From: Cannabis sativa | Taxonomy: Eukaryota; Streptophyta; Magnoliopsida; Rosales; Cannabaceae | Direction: 5' to 3' | Assembly: GCF_029168945.1 (NCBI RefSeq) | Contig: NW_026870037.1 | Location: 310,001-374,000, forward strand | DNA length: 64,000 nucleotides | Part shown: positions 35,090 through 48,099 of the stretch, piece by piece | Layout: each line of letters begins with the position of its first letter | Numbering within the stretch: the stretch's first letter is position 1 | The notes under the pieces: model-generated | The model's database searches: none | What the model was told of the DNA's origin: nothing | Seen by the model: the letters and a program-made list of their open reading frames with translations, nothing else | Made by a program: the position numbers and the translations under genes

Positions 35090-35837
35090 AATGCAATGGT
35101 ATGAAATAATTTAAAAAAATAAATGCATACTCTAAGAAAAATTAAGATGAAATTAAGAAAAGTAATGAAAAAATTTGTTAATCATCACAAAAGATGAGGT
35201 ATCTGGAATAGTCCAGAAAAACGAAACAAAGACTAGAAAAACCAGGCTAATGTACTTTGTTATGTCAATCTATTGGTGAATGAAACTTTGATTTTCCCTA
35301 AAGGGAAAATTTTTCAAAAGAATAAAAAATACATTAAAAAAATGGAAATTTTATTTACACCTCAAAAATTTTTAAGAACATTCCATTTTAATAATTTTTA
35401 TTTTATATAAAATTTATATTTTTAATTCTACTAAGTTTTTTTTTAACTTTTTTCTTCTAATTCATATTTTTAAAAAATACTTATCAAATAAAAATAAATT
35501 ATATTTTATATATTATAACAAAAAAATAAAATAAAAAATTATATGAAATTTTCTTCAACAAATAAAAAATATATATACATGAGTTAGAAAAATTTTAAAA
35601 ATGAAATTAAAATAAATATTAAAATTAATTAATATAAAATAATGTGAAATTTTTTCAAAAAAATATGAGTAATTTTTAAAAATTATTTAAATTTATATTT
35701 TTTTTAATAATAAAGTGTATTGATTATTTTATAGTGTGCTAATAAAACTCTAATACAAAATAATGAATAACAATTTTGGATGGTTGAGATTGAGCCAGCT
35801 TGCACACAATTTTTTTATCTTTTATTTTTTTTTTTTA
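35090..35837. other. Very AT-rich spacer, no gene
   Basis: Poly-A/T stretches only. No open frame, repeat family or RNA signature that I recognise. Confidence 0.5.
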
Positions 35838-36672
35838 TCAAATCTCGGTGCTAATATAATGACGCGTAAAAGTGAATGCACCAATTTCCAACTGAATGTT
35901 TGCCACTTCAGATGGCAGATCATATTTTTTCCAAGAAGAGTTTCTTCATTGCATTCCAAGTATTTCAAAATTTAATTTTCACTTTAGATTAAACAACTTG
36001 TCTAAATAAAAAATATTATATTACAATATATATTTTATTTTTATATATATATGGACACGATTTTGTCCCGTGATGTACAACAGTTGTTCGATGGGAGAGT
36101 TATTTAATCTGAGTGAGACTCATCCAATGTACCACGAAATACGTTCCGTGAAAGTACATCACAGGACAAATCGTGTCCCTATATATATAATCACCCAAAA
36201 CATACCTAACGACCATTTAAAGATAGTAGAGCACAAAATTTAAGGGAAAAACAATCTTCAATATTATTTTTAACTTCGACTGAACTAATTTGGACTCGAC
36301 TATGGTCGCATGGGATTGAACCATTATTTTTCACAATCAATTTTGTTTGCATACTTAACTAGAACCAAACATTTCTAATTATGTTAGAACCCAAAGTTAC
36401 AGCAACTTCCTTAAAAGCAACACTTTAGAGTAAACAAGTTTAAATTCTTTTAGGGAAATAAAAATTTCAATTAAAGAGAAAAACGTTTTTCTTTTCTATC
36501 AATAAATGAGATAGGCTACTTATTTATATCATAGTCAAGCAAAAAGATAAATAAAAGAATGAGTGATAAAAATGAGTAAAAGGGTTGTACTTATTGGATA
36601 GAAGAATACAAGTGAAAAGAAAGAGTGCACTGAGTGAGCCAAGGAAACAACCAAAAAAGAGGGTGGTAAAGA
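35838..36672. repeat. Duplicated block, copy 2
   Basis: Direct copy of 33400-34345. It continues right into unique sequence (ATGCGTTAGGTACC) without the LTR of copy 1. It holds the shortened MITE at 36051-36180. Confidence 0.85.
36051..36180. mobile_element. MITE in duplicated block, copy 2 (internally deleted)
   Basis: 130 bp with the same ends as 33617-33825 but lacking about 80 internal bases. Confidence 0.75.
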
Positions 36673-37480
36673 TGCGTTAGGTACCTTAAAGAGGATAGAT
36701 AGAGAAAAAAAAGAAAGAAAGTTTGAAAAAAAGAGTCCAACGAAAATGAAGAGATTAGAGAAAAAGAAAATGCCTAGGCCCCAGCAAGGGCTTTATAGAG
36801 AAAGTACAAGAAAAATGCTAATACTAGTTTGGTGCCTAAGGCTAATTTGGATATGAGTACTATTATTACTCTTCTACACTCTTGTCTAGTTTACTAAAAT
36901 ATCAATAACATTCAAGTTCATGAATAAGATTGCAAGAAATAAAAAGAAGAATGTTTCAGACTCTGACTCACTTTAGGGACTGTTTTGACAGATTAATTAA
37001 TTAAATGGGTACGTGTAAAACAGAAAATTAAACTCCACATGATTCAACTCAGTTTTAATTAATCATCCAAGCACAAAACTACAGTAATTTAATAATTTCT
37101 TTTTAATAGAAAGGAAACCAAATTATTATCCCAATCTTAGTAATCTGTTTGTTAAAAGGAAAACTAATGAAAGGGATGGTAGAGAAACATAAAAAAAGCC
37201 AGGAAAACCAAAACAAGACTCTATAAGACACATTCATTCATTAAACTAACGAAAAAAAGAAAAAACGTAAACTATTTATCAAAAGAAATTGCAGCCCCTT
37301 TAAAGCCAGCACAACATTTACATGAAGTCCATCGAGCTTCTACTGACCTTAAGCTACATTATATAATAGTATATATAATGCAAAAGAACATACCATTTTC
37401 AAAGCATTTCCACACCAAACCATACTTATTTAGCTTTATTTGGTGTCAAATGCCACTGGACAAGAAAACCAAGCAAACAA
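36673..37480. other. 3' flank of the RING gene, no other gene seen
   Basis: AT-rich. The part next to 37480 should hold the 3' UTR of the minus-strand RING gene. Confidence 0.4.
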
Positions 37481-38548
37481 CTAGTAATCAAAAGGCCAAC
37501 CAGAGTAACTCATCTCATTGTTATGTTCAAGGGTGGTTGATGAGCTATTTCCTCCAGTTTCAGAATTGTAGCGAGTGTTTGGATTTGATGTGTTTGGAAT
37601 TGATGAGTTTGAAATTGTCGAGTTTGGACTAGATGAGCTTGAATTTGATGAACGGAAAGGCCAGAGATATGACAATGCGCTTCTTCTTCCAAAGGTCTGA
37701 CGACCAGTCTCCCTACTATTAGAGCTATTACCATCTACATTGCTGTTGCTGCTGTTGCTGCTGTTACCATTTCCTCCAACCCAACTTCGACTACCGCCAG
37801 TACTACTAGTGCGGCCTTGAGGGGGCAGCTCAACACGGCAAACAGGGCATGAATTATGTTGAACCAGCCAAGGAACGATACAATCAGAGTGATAAATGTG
37901 GTTACAAGGCATCTCTCTTGCTTCAGACCCCAACTCAAATTTTTCTTTACAGACGGGACAATGCAAGTCAGTACGAATATGCACTTGTGTGATCCTGATA
38001 GTGGGCATTGCATCAATGGAAGAGTGAGCTGCTGGAGGAGGGCCGCGCCGATCATTCACAGTCAGCTGTTCAATAAGTTCTTCCAGTCCTGGGCCAACAA
38101 AGTAGTCACCAAAATCACCACGCCTATGTCCACTTCCAGAGCTGCCATTAGAAAAAGCTAATCCTGGAATTTGACCATGAAATACTAAAAAAGGTGTCGA
38201 ATTGGAGTTGGGGTTCCCCCAATTCTGTTCGGGAACAGATCTTCTTCTAACATCGAAGTTAGGATTTCTTCCAGCCATTCTATGTCTGATAGTTTCTATA
38301 ATTCTTCGGTCAGAGCCATTTCGCCCCATCAAAGCATACATAAGATCAAAAATATCAGGCATTTGACTTTGATGAGAAACTACTTCTCCTGAATCAGGGG
38401 CAGATACATTCTGAGACCCCAAACCATGAATCTCCTCAATCTCTTGAACAAAGCCTCCATGGCAGTAAGGGCAGACAACATCTCCTCCTCGAAGCCAGAA
38501 AGTCTGACTGCATTGGTAACACCAGTGCGTGTCTACACCACTAGACAT
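37481..38548 (-). CDS. RHC1A: RING-H2 E3 ubiquitin-protein ligase, RHC1A-like
   Basis: A 355-residue protein encoded in one coding exon. RING-H2 proteins bring a ubiquitin-loaded E2 to a substrate. The N-terminus has a zinc ribbon (C10, C13, C26, C29) typical of the RHC1A/RDUF/BTL group. The C3H2C3 RING covers residues 197-237 (C197, C200, C215, H217, H220, C223, C234, C237), all eight ligands present. Between them is a polar, Gly/Ser-rich linker, and the tail is Ser/Asn-rich, ending SGWPFDY. No membrane segment or signal peptide, so cytosolic or nuclear. Start ATG at 38548. An acceptor (TTGTTAG) ten bases upstream indicates a 5' UTR intron. The frame is intact. The symbol reflects family resemblance; orthology among several paralogues is not proven. 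Confidence 0.93.
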   Translation of the reverse strand: MSSGVDTHWCYQCSQTFWLRGGDVVCPYCHGGFVQEIEEIHGLGSQNVSAPDSGEVVSHQSQMPDIFDLMYALMGRNGSDRRIIETIRHRMAGRNPNFDVRRRSVPEQNWGNPNSNSTPFLVFHGQIPGLAFSNGSSGSGHRRGDFGDYFVGPGLEELIEQLTVNDRRGPPPAAHSSIDAMPTIRITQVHIRTDLHCPVCKEKFELGSEAREMPCNHIYHSDCIVPWLVQHNSCPVCRVELPPQGRTSSTGGSRSWVGGNGNSSNSSNSNVDGNSSNSRETGRQTFGRRSALSYLWPFRSSNSSSSSPNSTISNSSIPNTSNPNTRYNSETGGNSSSTTLEHNNEMSYSGWPFDY

Positions 38549-38558
38549 CGTCTTTTTA

Positions 38559-39679
38559 CTAACAATTCACACCAAACACTCAAATATAGAAGTCTCAAAA
38601 ACCTTAACAGTTTAACCTACCAAGTGACAAAACAAAACGTTAAAAAAATGTTCAGAAAAAGGGAAACAATTATTGCATATATCAGCCAATTAAACAATCC
38701 ATTATACAGTAAAAATTCCAACTAAATTCTCTGGCCGTTAACAGTACTTCCATGTAACAATATAGCATCATTAAGAGAAAAATAGCTTATACGGGACTTG
38801 AACACGGGACCGCAAATACAGAAAGACCCACACAACCCACTCACTTGCCAGCCTCATGCTCAAGTGAGAATGCATATCAATCTGAACCAAAAAGCTTACA
38901 TACATATATAAATAATATATATTGAGAGAGAGAGAAGAAAAAGGAAAAAAAGAAACAATTCAATCATTTCCGAAGCAATTTCAGATGCATAGTCAACACT
39001 ATCATCAATAACTCTTAAATCATTAAGTGTATCTCAAGTAATAAGAGAATTGTCCTATCAAACAGTTAATATTCCCAAGCACTAAATAGGTATGAAGATA
39101 CCGCTATGATTAGAGAATATGCAAATAAGGATCTATTTGGTACCCAACCCACCATGCCAACAAGCACAACAATTTCTATTAGCTTTTCTTAACCTTCTAA
39201 AACAACAAATAATCAAAGGATCCAAAATAAGAAACATGGGATTTAACCACATTTACACAAACACATAAATCTAAAAAAACAAACAAATATGAAAAAAAAA
39301 AAACATTGACAAGAATAACAGCAAATTAAATTGACCAAAATAAAATAAACAAATAAGTACCGATACAGTTCCCCCAATCAGTCGACCTTCATTATTTTTT
39401 CTTAATACGAGAAAATAAAAACTGATGTCAACAGAACCGATCTAGAAAAAGTAAAACAATCATCGGAAAATTGAAAGGAAAATAAGAAATAATTGATGAG
39501 AGAGAGAGAGAGAGAGAGATGGGCGTACCTGTGTGTGAAGATGATGAAGGAAATGAGAACTAAAAAAATCAAGCCATGGAGTTAGGGAAGGGATAGTGAT
39601 GTGGTAGGATTATCTTATGTGAACAAAAATCTTTGAAAGAAGGTACCAAAGACTAGGTCTGTGAGTGCTTTCCTAGAAT

Positions 39680-39710
<31 letters not shown>

Positions 39711-39780
39711 GGCTCTTCTCTGTGGATCCTGATCGTTCCATTACAGGGGACTTTTTGTAGTCCCTTCTCTTTGGTACTAA
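38559..39780 (-). promoter_or_regulatory. 5' UTR intron, 5' UTR and promoter region of the RING gene
   Basis: A donor ACAG|GTACGC at 39529/39528 and an acceptor TTGTTAG at 38559-38560 define a likely 970-bp leader intron. The upstream leader exon is about 39529-39720 and contains a (GA)n run at 39680-39706. A second (GA)n run (39498-39518) is just inside the intron. A SINE-like segment is at 38784-38880. Transcription start not located. Confidence 0.6.
38784..38880 (-). mobile_element. tRNA-derived SINE segment in the RING leader intron
   Basis: On the minus strand: GGCTGGCAAGTGAGTGG (A-box-like) and, after about 35 bases, GTGTTCAAGTCCCG (B box). No complete tRNA fold and no clear duplication seen. 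Confidence 0.5.
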
Positions 39781-40329
39781 ACGACGGAGTCAATCCCTCT
39801 CATCTTCTGAGCCGTTGATCGTCAATCATTTTGATCAAACGGTAGCTAATCAACGACATTTATATTTATTATATATGTCAGAATTAAATAGTATTTGCTG
39901 TCACTATTTTAAATAATTTAAAATAAATATCAAAATCAAATAGAAATGATTGCGATACTTTAATTAGTCCTAAATTACATGATTTACATCTAAATTAAAG
40001 GAATGGATCTTACCAAAAATAACATATATATTAACGGTGCGTTGTATAAAAAGTTATTTTTTTTTTAATATTTTCACTAGAAAAGTGAAAAATATTTTTA
40101 TTTTTTACTTTTGAAAATTAAGAATCAAAATTTTTTATATATTTTTTTGAAAAAAATAAACTAAGCAACACATTTTGTATTTTTTTAGTTTCAAAACAAA
40201 AACTCAAAAATCTAAAAAAGAAAAATAGCTTAAAAAAACAAAAACTCAAAAATAAAAATAATTTTAAATTTTTATGTTTAAAATAATCAAAAATCAATTT
40301 TTTTTATAAGATGCATTTATTTTTATTTT
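39781..40329. other. Intergenic, AT-rich; possible MITE at 40035-40318
   Basis: No gene. GCGTTGTATAAAAAGTTATT near 40041 and the complement of ATGCATCTTATAAAAAAAAT near 40316 hint at weak inverted ends around an A/T-rich core. Confidence 0.35.
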
Positions 40330-41300
40330 TTTGTCTTTTTTTGAAAATAGAATTTTATTCCAGGTTAAACAAAAACAAAACCCAATCGGTTAGGAAAAAC
40401 GAGGATGCACAAATTTCACCATGAGATGACCAAATAAACAATAAATCACGTCGATTGTAAAAAGCTCAAAATCCACAATAAAAAAAAGGACAAACCTCAC
40501 AAAGTATACACAAAGCTAACATCATAAAAGACACAGGGTGCAAAACATACCATTATTACAAACAACCTAAAAGATAAAACAAACAAAGCTAAAAGATACA
40601 CAACATTGAGTTGTCCCAAACCCTCAAATATCAAACGGAAGGAGCCTTAGCACCAGTCAAAGCAAGTCGAACAAAGACAAATGAACGCAACTACAAAACT
40701 CTGACAATAAAACACACAATCGGCCTCCCATATGGGTTCAAAATAGCGAAGGAGATAGGATAAGAGTTGCACGTCCCTTTAGAAAACCCCACGTGCCCCC
40801 CCCCCCCCCTCTTAACATCTCCACAACTCCGTGAGTTCAAGAGAGCCTTAATGCACCAAAGCTAAGAAACCAAAAATGAAACACAGTGAACAAGCCGAGA
40901 AAGAAAAGAGGAAAAAAGTAGCACCCCGAACTCCATATGCCAGTGTGAAAGGACCACCACCAAAGCTCCACACCCAAACCATCGAGAGAGGAAAGGACCT
41001 CTCAGATCCACCACCATAAGTTCTAAGAAAATCACAGCTCACAGTCATCGAAGACCACCACCACTTCCAACAACCACCCCATCTGAGATCCAAAACCCCC
41101 ACAACCAGAACTCGTGCTCTAATAACTCAAACACATGTCCTTATTTTTTGTGTTAAAGGAATTAAAGCTCACCATCGCACCTAACCTTCTTGACCGCCAA
41201 CGCCTACAACTCTGATTCAAACGATCACCATCTGCCCAAAAGAACCACGACCCACTGTTGGACAAACAAGCACTAGTGCCTCTCAGCCAAGGTAAAGGGG
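40330..41300 (-). mobile_element. Retroelement remnant, probably LINE 3' part
   Basis: The left end reads, on the minus strand, as a polyadenylated-type end (AATAAAATTCTATTTTC then A-rich). The body is GC-richer than its surroundings and has one short open frame (40848-41102) without a domain I recognise. A C run is at 40798-40809. Assignment is tentative. Confidence 0.4.
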
Positions 41301-41877
41301 TTCAAAGAGAGAGAGATTCTTTATTCTTTATAGTGAAGCTCCACAAAACACATCCTTAGTGTGTGATTTTTTTTTACAAGTATTATGTGTGATTAAGTTT
41401 AGTGATTTGAGTATTGAGTGTATACATTGTGTATTATCATTGTTTAAAAAAAATACAAAATATTAGATGCAATAAGAGTCATGTGATCCATAAGGAGAAA
41501 GACTGGGTAAGCTATGTAATCCAGTTCACTTGAGAAAAGTCAAGTGTGATGATTCTAAGACTATGTAGGTATGTGTTATGCCCATATTTCGAGTAGCAAA
41601 TATGTTCATGACACAATAAAATACTCGGTTGTGATTATATCATGCAAACTTATCAAAATTCACCTGCAGTAAGACAATATGAGCACACTATATAATAATA
41701 TAGTCTATTAGCACAATAAATATCAAAATTATGATTTTACCCTTCGATGATCAAAATTATGAAAATGCCCCTAATTCATAAATGGGGTCTTAAATACAAT
41801 AATTCTCAAATAATTTCATATAACTAATTATATAATAATACAATTACTCAATTATAACTAATCCATTTTAAATAAGG
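41301..41877. other. No gene seen; possible LTR-derived flank
   Basis: AT-rich sequence joining directly to the Gypsy gag remnant without a recognisable primer-binding site. Confidence 0.35.
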
Positions 41878-43560
41878 TTGTTAATCTATTTTCTAATCCC
41901 GGAATATTACAATGACTCTGATAAGGAGCCTGAACCTTTTCATCTAGACATACTTAACTCTTACTTCTCAAGGGGATTCAAAAATCCCCATGTGACTCCT
42001 TATGATGGAACGACTAACCCAGTAGCACATCTGAACAATTTCAACACTATAATGCGAGCAAATAATATAAGGAATAATTTATGGTGTATCTTGTTCCCGA
42101 CTTCCTTGACGGGAGCAGCGAGCGATTAGTTTGATAAATTTACCAAGCATTCAATAATCTCATGGGAACAACTATCACGAGATTTCAAAAAAAAAATTCT
42201 CAACAATAAAAAGTAAGAGGTCCGAAGCTTCGTCATTGACTAACATAAAATAACAACCCGACGAGTCGTTGAAGGCATTTTTAAGTCACTTCAACACAGC
42301 GGCATCAAAAGTCAAGAATTTGGATGATAGTTACCAGTTTACTGCTTTACAGGCTGGGATGACTGTAGGAGGAGAACTATGGGATGACATACAAGGTTTC
42401 CCCTTAAGAACAATAAATGAGGTCAATGATAGGGCATTGATGTATGTTCGAAAAGAATAGGCTTGTTCAGAGCTCAAACTACTGAAGGGTGGCTCGGAAA
42501 ACAAACCCAACTCGAGTAATGAAGAAGCTAGCGCTGCAACAATAAATGTAAATTGGAGCAAGGGGAATGAGCCCCAAGGAAAAATAAAAGATGAATCCAG
42601 AGGTACAGCAAAAGATAAGAAGAAATAGAAAAATCATAAAAAAAAAAATATGTACCAATATACTCTGTTTATGCAGAATTGAATGAAATTCAAGAAAATA
42701 TATTTCTCGCAAATGAAAATAGGGTCGCCTTCCAAAAGCCCGAACCCATGAGGTACACGAGGGGTAAACGTGATCAAAACAAATACTATCATTTTCACAA
42801 AGACATTGGGCATACAACCAAAGAATAATGTCGTCAACTTAAGAACGAGATTGAGAGCCTCATTTTTTGAGGTTACTTTCGACAACATGTAAGAAACAGG
42901 GGGAATGAACAAAATCCACCCAACAACCACAACTAAAATCAGAATATCCAACCACCACCTACTGATGGGGAGGATATTTTGGTAATTTCTAGAGGCCCCA
43001 TCTTCCAGGAACCAGTAGTAATGCAAACTAAGAAGCAATATGTAAAACAAGTAAGAAATCAAAACTCAGCTTTTGCACCTAAAATACTCAAGCGCACAAA
43101 ACCCTAGGAACTTCCCATTGTTTTCACTGAGGAAGACGCATTACATGTTCAGCTCCCACATACTAATCCTCTTGTGATAATAGTTCAGCTCGCAAATAAA
43201 AGGATAAAATGGGTATTGGTCGATAATGGCAGCTCAATCAATATACTATATAAAGAGACATTAAAAAATTGGATTGGAAAATATTAAATTAAAACCTTGC
43301 ATGGTGAACTTGTGTGAATTCACAAGGGATAGTGTCGCAAGTTTAGGAATAATAGAGCTTCCATTAATAATGGAAGAATCACCATTGTCAATAACTCAAA
43401 TGTAAGAGTTCTTGGTGGTAGACATGCCCTAGGTGTATAACATGATAATGGGTCACCCTGTTGTGACTGGAATGCGAGCTATAAGCTCCATAAAACATGT
43501 CTTTGACGTTTCCAACTCAGTCCGGAATAGGCACTGTTAAAGGAGATCAATTAAATACAA
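41878..43560 (+). pseudogene. Gypsy gag and aspartic protease remnant
   Basis: The gag capsid core reads PYDGTTNPVAHLNNFNTIM...FPTSLTGAA, then a stop where relatives have W, then a continuation through PDESLKAFLSHF...TVGGELWDDI to about 42470 with frame breaks. A retropepsin motif ([12 protein letters not shown]) lies near 43219-43254. It is continued after the Copia solo LTR at 49272. The domain style fits the Tat-like Gypsy group. A related gag is at 62960-63430. Confidence 0.75.
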
Positions 43561-43899
43561 GACAATATTATTATTGGAACTTATTTTACTAGGATCTTAA
43601 TTTACTAGCATGTATGTTTGATTATCACATAGTAATCTAACATCCTAAAATATGAAAAATATAAGATCAAGTAACACATAATAGTTTAAGATTACTTACA
43701 ATAAGGGTAGTGGAATAATATAAGCCCTTCCGTTCAGTAGTCTAGCCATTGCTCCTTTTTGTTGTAGAGTATCACCAAGTATTGAACTCGAATCTTCTTT
43801 TCCTTTAATTAGCAACATGTAACATTCTACACGATCTTCCACAAAGGTCTGAGTGCCATCTTGAATAGTGTGGGCTGACACTCAACTTACTTAGAAATC

Positions 43900-44233
43900 T
43901 AATTGGCTAAAATCAATGAGAAAAGAGAGAAGAAGAATTTGAAATCCAAGATGCATGAGGATTCTGAATCTAGATTTAAGGAATTCATTATGATTAGAAT
44001 ATTGATAATTATGTTTATGTTTGTAATCAACTCTCTATGTGTTTTTTATCTTGTAATTTTTCGTTTATTTCTAGAATGTGTAATTTTACTGCCCACAATG
44101 TGGCTAAAGGGCCTTCACCCAGAACATTACAAGTTTCGTAGAGCTATCCTCAATACCTAGAACTATCATTTGTAATGACCGCGAGGTCTAATCTTATTTA
44201 TATATAACGCTTTGGTTTCAAAAAAAAAAAAAT
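43900..44233 (+). mobile_element. LINE 3' tail inside the solo LTR
   Basis: Ends in an A run (44220-44232) and carries a decayed RNase H-type end (FTAHNVAKG in one frame near 44085). The left boundary and target duplication are unclear because both sides are GA-rich. Confidence 0.5.
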
Positions 44234-45048
44234 GGAAGAGAAGAGAAGAGAAAAATGAACCAATGTTATTATTCTATTTGTCTCTCTGCCTTTATATAGG
44301 CACACACTATGTTGAGATTAAAATGTTTATTTAACTAAAATAATAAGATAGGTTGTTTTAGGTGGCTAAAATTGAATCTCACTCAAAACCTAATTCAAAT
44401 TACCTTAAATTTAATTACTTTCGTATCATATGTAATTAAATAAAAATCATTATGTTATTATTAATTAATAATATAATATAATTATATATATCAAAAACAA
44501 TTCGTACATAATAACGAATTTATATTTATTATATTATAATTATATATAATCTTGATTAATTAATTTAAATAAATAAAAAATTAAACATATTATATATTAC
44601 ATTTAAATCTATATTTAATTTTTAATAATTATAAACAAATATAAATTAAAATTTTAAATATAGCAACTTATTAATTTGACATCAATTTCTCACAATCTAT
44701 ATATAAATATAAAGGAATGCACAAAGCATTCTAGGTGGCATCTTATATGAAGTTTCTTTCTAATTCTTTGTTATCTTCATTTTTCACTTTTATTTAATTT
44801 TTAAATTACTTTTGCATTCAATTACATCATAATAATTTATAAATTAGTAATAATAACAATAATAACTTAATTAAGTTTGTAAAAGAGAAATTATGTGTCC
44901 AATTAATATCAATAAGTATTATAAAAATCAAAGGTCATTCAAAATAATTTATACTAATAGAATGATAATTAAATACAACACCTATTATATTTATATTTGT
45001 ATTAACCGAATAAGTAAAAATACAATTAATTACCAAAAATAAAAAAAA

Positions 45049-45494
45049 ATAAGCTAACAATAATATAATAATCCTTTCAAAAAGTCAAAATAATAATAAT
45101 AATTTTTCAGAAAAAATTCACTATATAGTTGTGATATTTTTTTAATTCTATTTTTTTATTTTATTAGTTATTTAAATTTATATCTATTTAAATATTTAAA
45201 TAAAAAATATCCATATTTAAAATTTTGTAATTGATAAGAATTATGATGAATTTTAAAAAGAATTTAACAAAATAAGCTAACAATAATATAATAATCCTTT
45301 CAAAAAGTCAAAATAATAATAATAATTTTTCAGAAAAAATTCACTATATAGTTGTGATATTTTTTTAATTCTATTTTTTCATTTTATTAGTTATTTAAAT
45401 TTATATCTATTTAAATATTTAAATAAAAAATATCCATATTTAAAATTTTGTAACTGATAAGAATTATGATGAATTTTAAAAAGAATTTAACAAC
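45049..45494. repeat. 223-bp tandem duplication in the Helitron
   Basis: Copy 1 is about 45049-45271 and copy 2 about 45272-45494, nearly identical. Each starts AATAAGCTAACAATAATATA and ends AAAAAGAATTTAACAA. Confidence 0.9.
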
Positions 45495-45869
45495 ATATTT
45501 TATTATTATATATTTATTACCTATTATTATTAATATATATATATATAATTGTAATAGTATACATAATTAAATATTCAATTACAAATCCTTTGAAAATAAA
45601 ATATATATATTCAATTATAAAAGAAAATTATATAAGGATTCTAATACCACAAATTTATGTTTACGCATAATAATAATAGTAATATTAGTAATTATAATTA
45701 TATATATATAAAAATTAAAAAACATTAACTAATCAATTATACACAATATATATCAAGTAGAGACTCTTCCACTTTACTTTGATTATTACAATTCCTCAAA
45801 GTCTTTTCATTTTCCTACCTACCTTTCAAGTTTTTTTTCTTTCTACATAACATCTCACACTCATGCAAT

Positions 45870-46190
45870 AGTTTCTCTATAAATATAATTCATTCTCTAC
45901 TTGATCTCCTCACACTCTTCTCTCTCTCTCCCTTTCAATCTTTTAAAACTTTTTTTTTTGTGTTTTCTATTTTCATTTTCAAAAACAATGGGAGGAAAAA
46001 ATTAAAATGTCATGGCTATGGAGAAGAAATCATCATCAACATTATCATCTCAATCACAAAGACAATGTCTATGAAGAAGAAGTTTAACAATAGTAATAAT
46101 AATCATAGCGAAGAAAAATATGTGTGTGTATCGAGTGTATTTATAGAAATTTAGTATTGATCATCATGTTTTTAGTTTATATTAGTCATG
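45870..46190 (+). pseudogene. Captured gene-like fragment (unidentified)
   Basis: A TATA box (TCTATAAATATAAT, about 45876-45890) is followed about 35 bases later by a pyrimidine-rich leader (CTCACACTCTTCTCTCTCTC). A purine-rich stretch with short reading frames from ATGs near 45988 and 46007 comes next; the open one begun at 45960 ends at 46154. Composition is unlike the surrounding A/T repeats. I recognise no protein family. Confidence 0.4.
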
Positions 46191-46955
46191 CCATTGTTTT
46201 AAGAAATCGACCTCTTACTTGTATGTATATATATTTAAACAAAATTTCATTCACAAATAAGGGAATCTTCAACAAAAAATTAGAAGAGTTTTCAAGCTAA
46301 ATTGTTAGGCTATCATGTATGTGTGACTTTATTCTATGTGTAATTTTTATATTGTATAATTATGTTTTCTTCTTTTTCTTTTAAAGAAAAAAGTGTAATT
46401 GTATGTTAAGTTGGATGTTTAATTACTATTATTATAATTAAAATAATATATATGATGTATTACATTTTAAATTTAAAAAATATAATTAAAATTACATATT
46501 ATTCTAAAAATCATCATATTCTTAATTATTTAATTATTGTACATTTTTTTATTATTTTTAAATTAAATTTCTTATAATAATCATAATTATGTAATAATAA
46601 TGTAATTGATTTATTAATTCATATACATCTTTTCATCTACTTTTACATTTTTATATAATTCATAAATAACTTATAATATATATGATATATTGTTATATAA
46701 ATAAATAGCATTTTTTTTACTTTTTCCCTAAGTAACTTATTTCAACATAATAAATGTATACATACCATTAACTTATTTCAACTTTCAAAACAACACAAAT
46801 TTAAGCAAACTTATATCAACTATCTTTCATTTTGATTTAACAATTATATATAAATATATATTATTAAAATTAAAATAAAATAAAAATAATATATACCATC
46901 AAATCATTTCTTATTAATAAAATTAATAGTGTCTTTTTAACTTTTTATAACTTAC

Positions 46956-46957
46956 AC

Positions 46958-47015
<58 letters not shown>

Positions 47016-47052
47016 TCTTTTAGTGAAATATAATAATAATAATAATAATAAT
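46956..47052. repeat. (ATT)n and (AAT)n microsatellites
   Basis: About 57 bases of ATT repeats, then an (AAT)n run at 47031-47052. The two are complementary and could pair. Confidence 0.9.
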
Positions 47053-48084
47053 CTCATAATTGATTCTTCATTATTTAGTCTTTTATAAACAAACTAATTA
47101 TTTGTATTGTGTATAAAAAAAATCCTTTAAGTTTTTTAACAAATAAAAAATAGATTTTTTTATTTTAAATTATTAATTTTAATTCAATATATATAATATT
47201 ATTACATATATAAAATAATAAAAAATTATTCTATTTTTCATTTAGAAATAATTGAATAATAGCAAAAGAATAATTTATAATATTTTATTTATTTAATAAA
47301 AATATTAACAATTACTTAATATATGAATTTTTAAAATAATAAAATAATCATAAATTAAATTTTATTTTTCAATAATTATAACAATCGCATGAGACAGAAT
47401 ATGTTTATAACTATCTCGCAAGTGCTCAACTAATTTCATACGATACTTATAAAATTTTAATTACTACAAAACAGTAAGACAAATAAATTATAGAAATAAT
47501 TAGTCGCATGAATCATAATTTTCTTTTCATCATTACAATTTAAGGTAAAAATTTCACATCTACATAATTTATTAAAATAAATTCCCTTACAAAACATTTC
47601 ATATAGAAAAATTCTATCACTAATATTTTTTATATAAAATCCTCATTTTTTAATTTTAGAAAATATATAATATTGTGATAGCCCATTTTACAGTTGTCAT
47701 CCTACATTCAATTTTGTAGAAAAAGCATTTCACTGACACCACAAAATAAAATGTTAAAACTTTTATAAATAGTATGTTAAGAAAAACGTTTAAACAATAA
47801 TTCAAAAATAACTACATCATCAGTCACAAGCTTGCATTATTAAATTCAAAGACTGTTTTCTTTTTCTTTTATTTTATTATAAAAATACATGTTATTTCTT
47901 TTGTTAATTCCACTATTTAATATTTATCACAAATTTGTTATATTTTCGTGTATTATAAAAATAACAATTTTTTATTTCAATAGTATTACTTTATTTATAA
48001 CGTACACATAAAAATATTATATTTTAGATTATATCATTAAATAAATAAAAAAAATTATAAAATATTTACAAAAGTTGAACAATA

Positions 48085-48099
48085 CCGCGCAAAGCGCGG
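48085..48099 (+). other. Helitron 3' terminal hairpin
   Basis: A 6-bp G/C-only stem with an AAA loop in A/T-rich surroundings, 9 bases before the CTAG end. It is the usual Helitron termination structure. Confidence 0.85.

Noticed and set aside
37510..38161. Frames of 74-106 residues overlapping the RING gene
   Set aside because: Shadows of the 355-residue frame, which has all zinc ligands.
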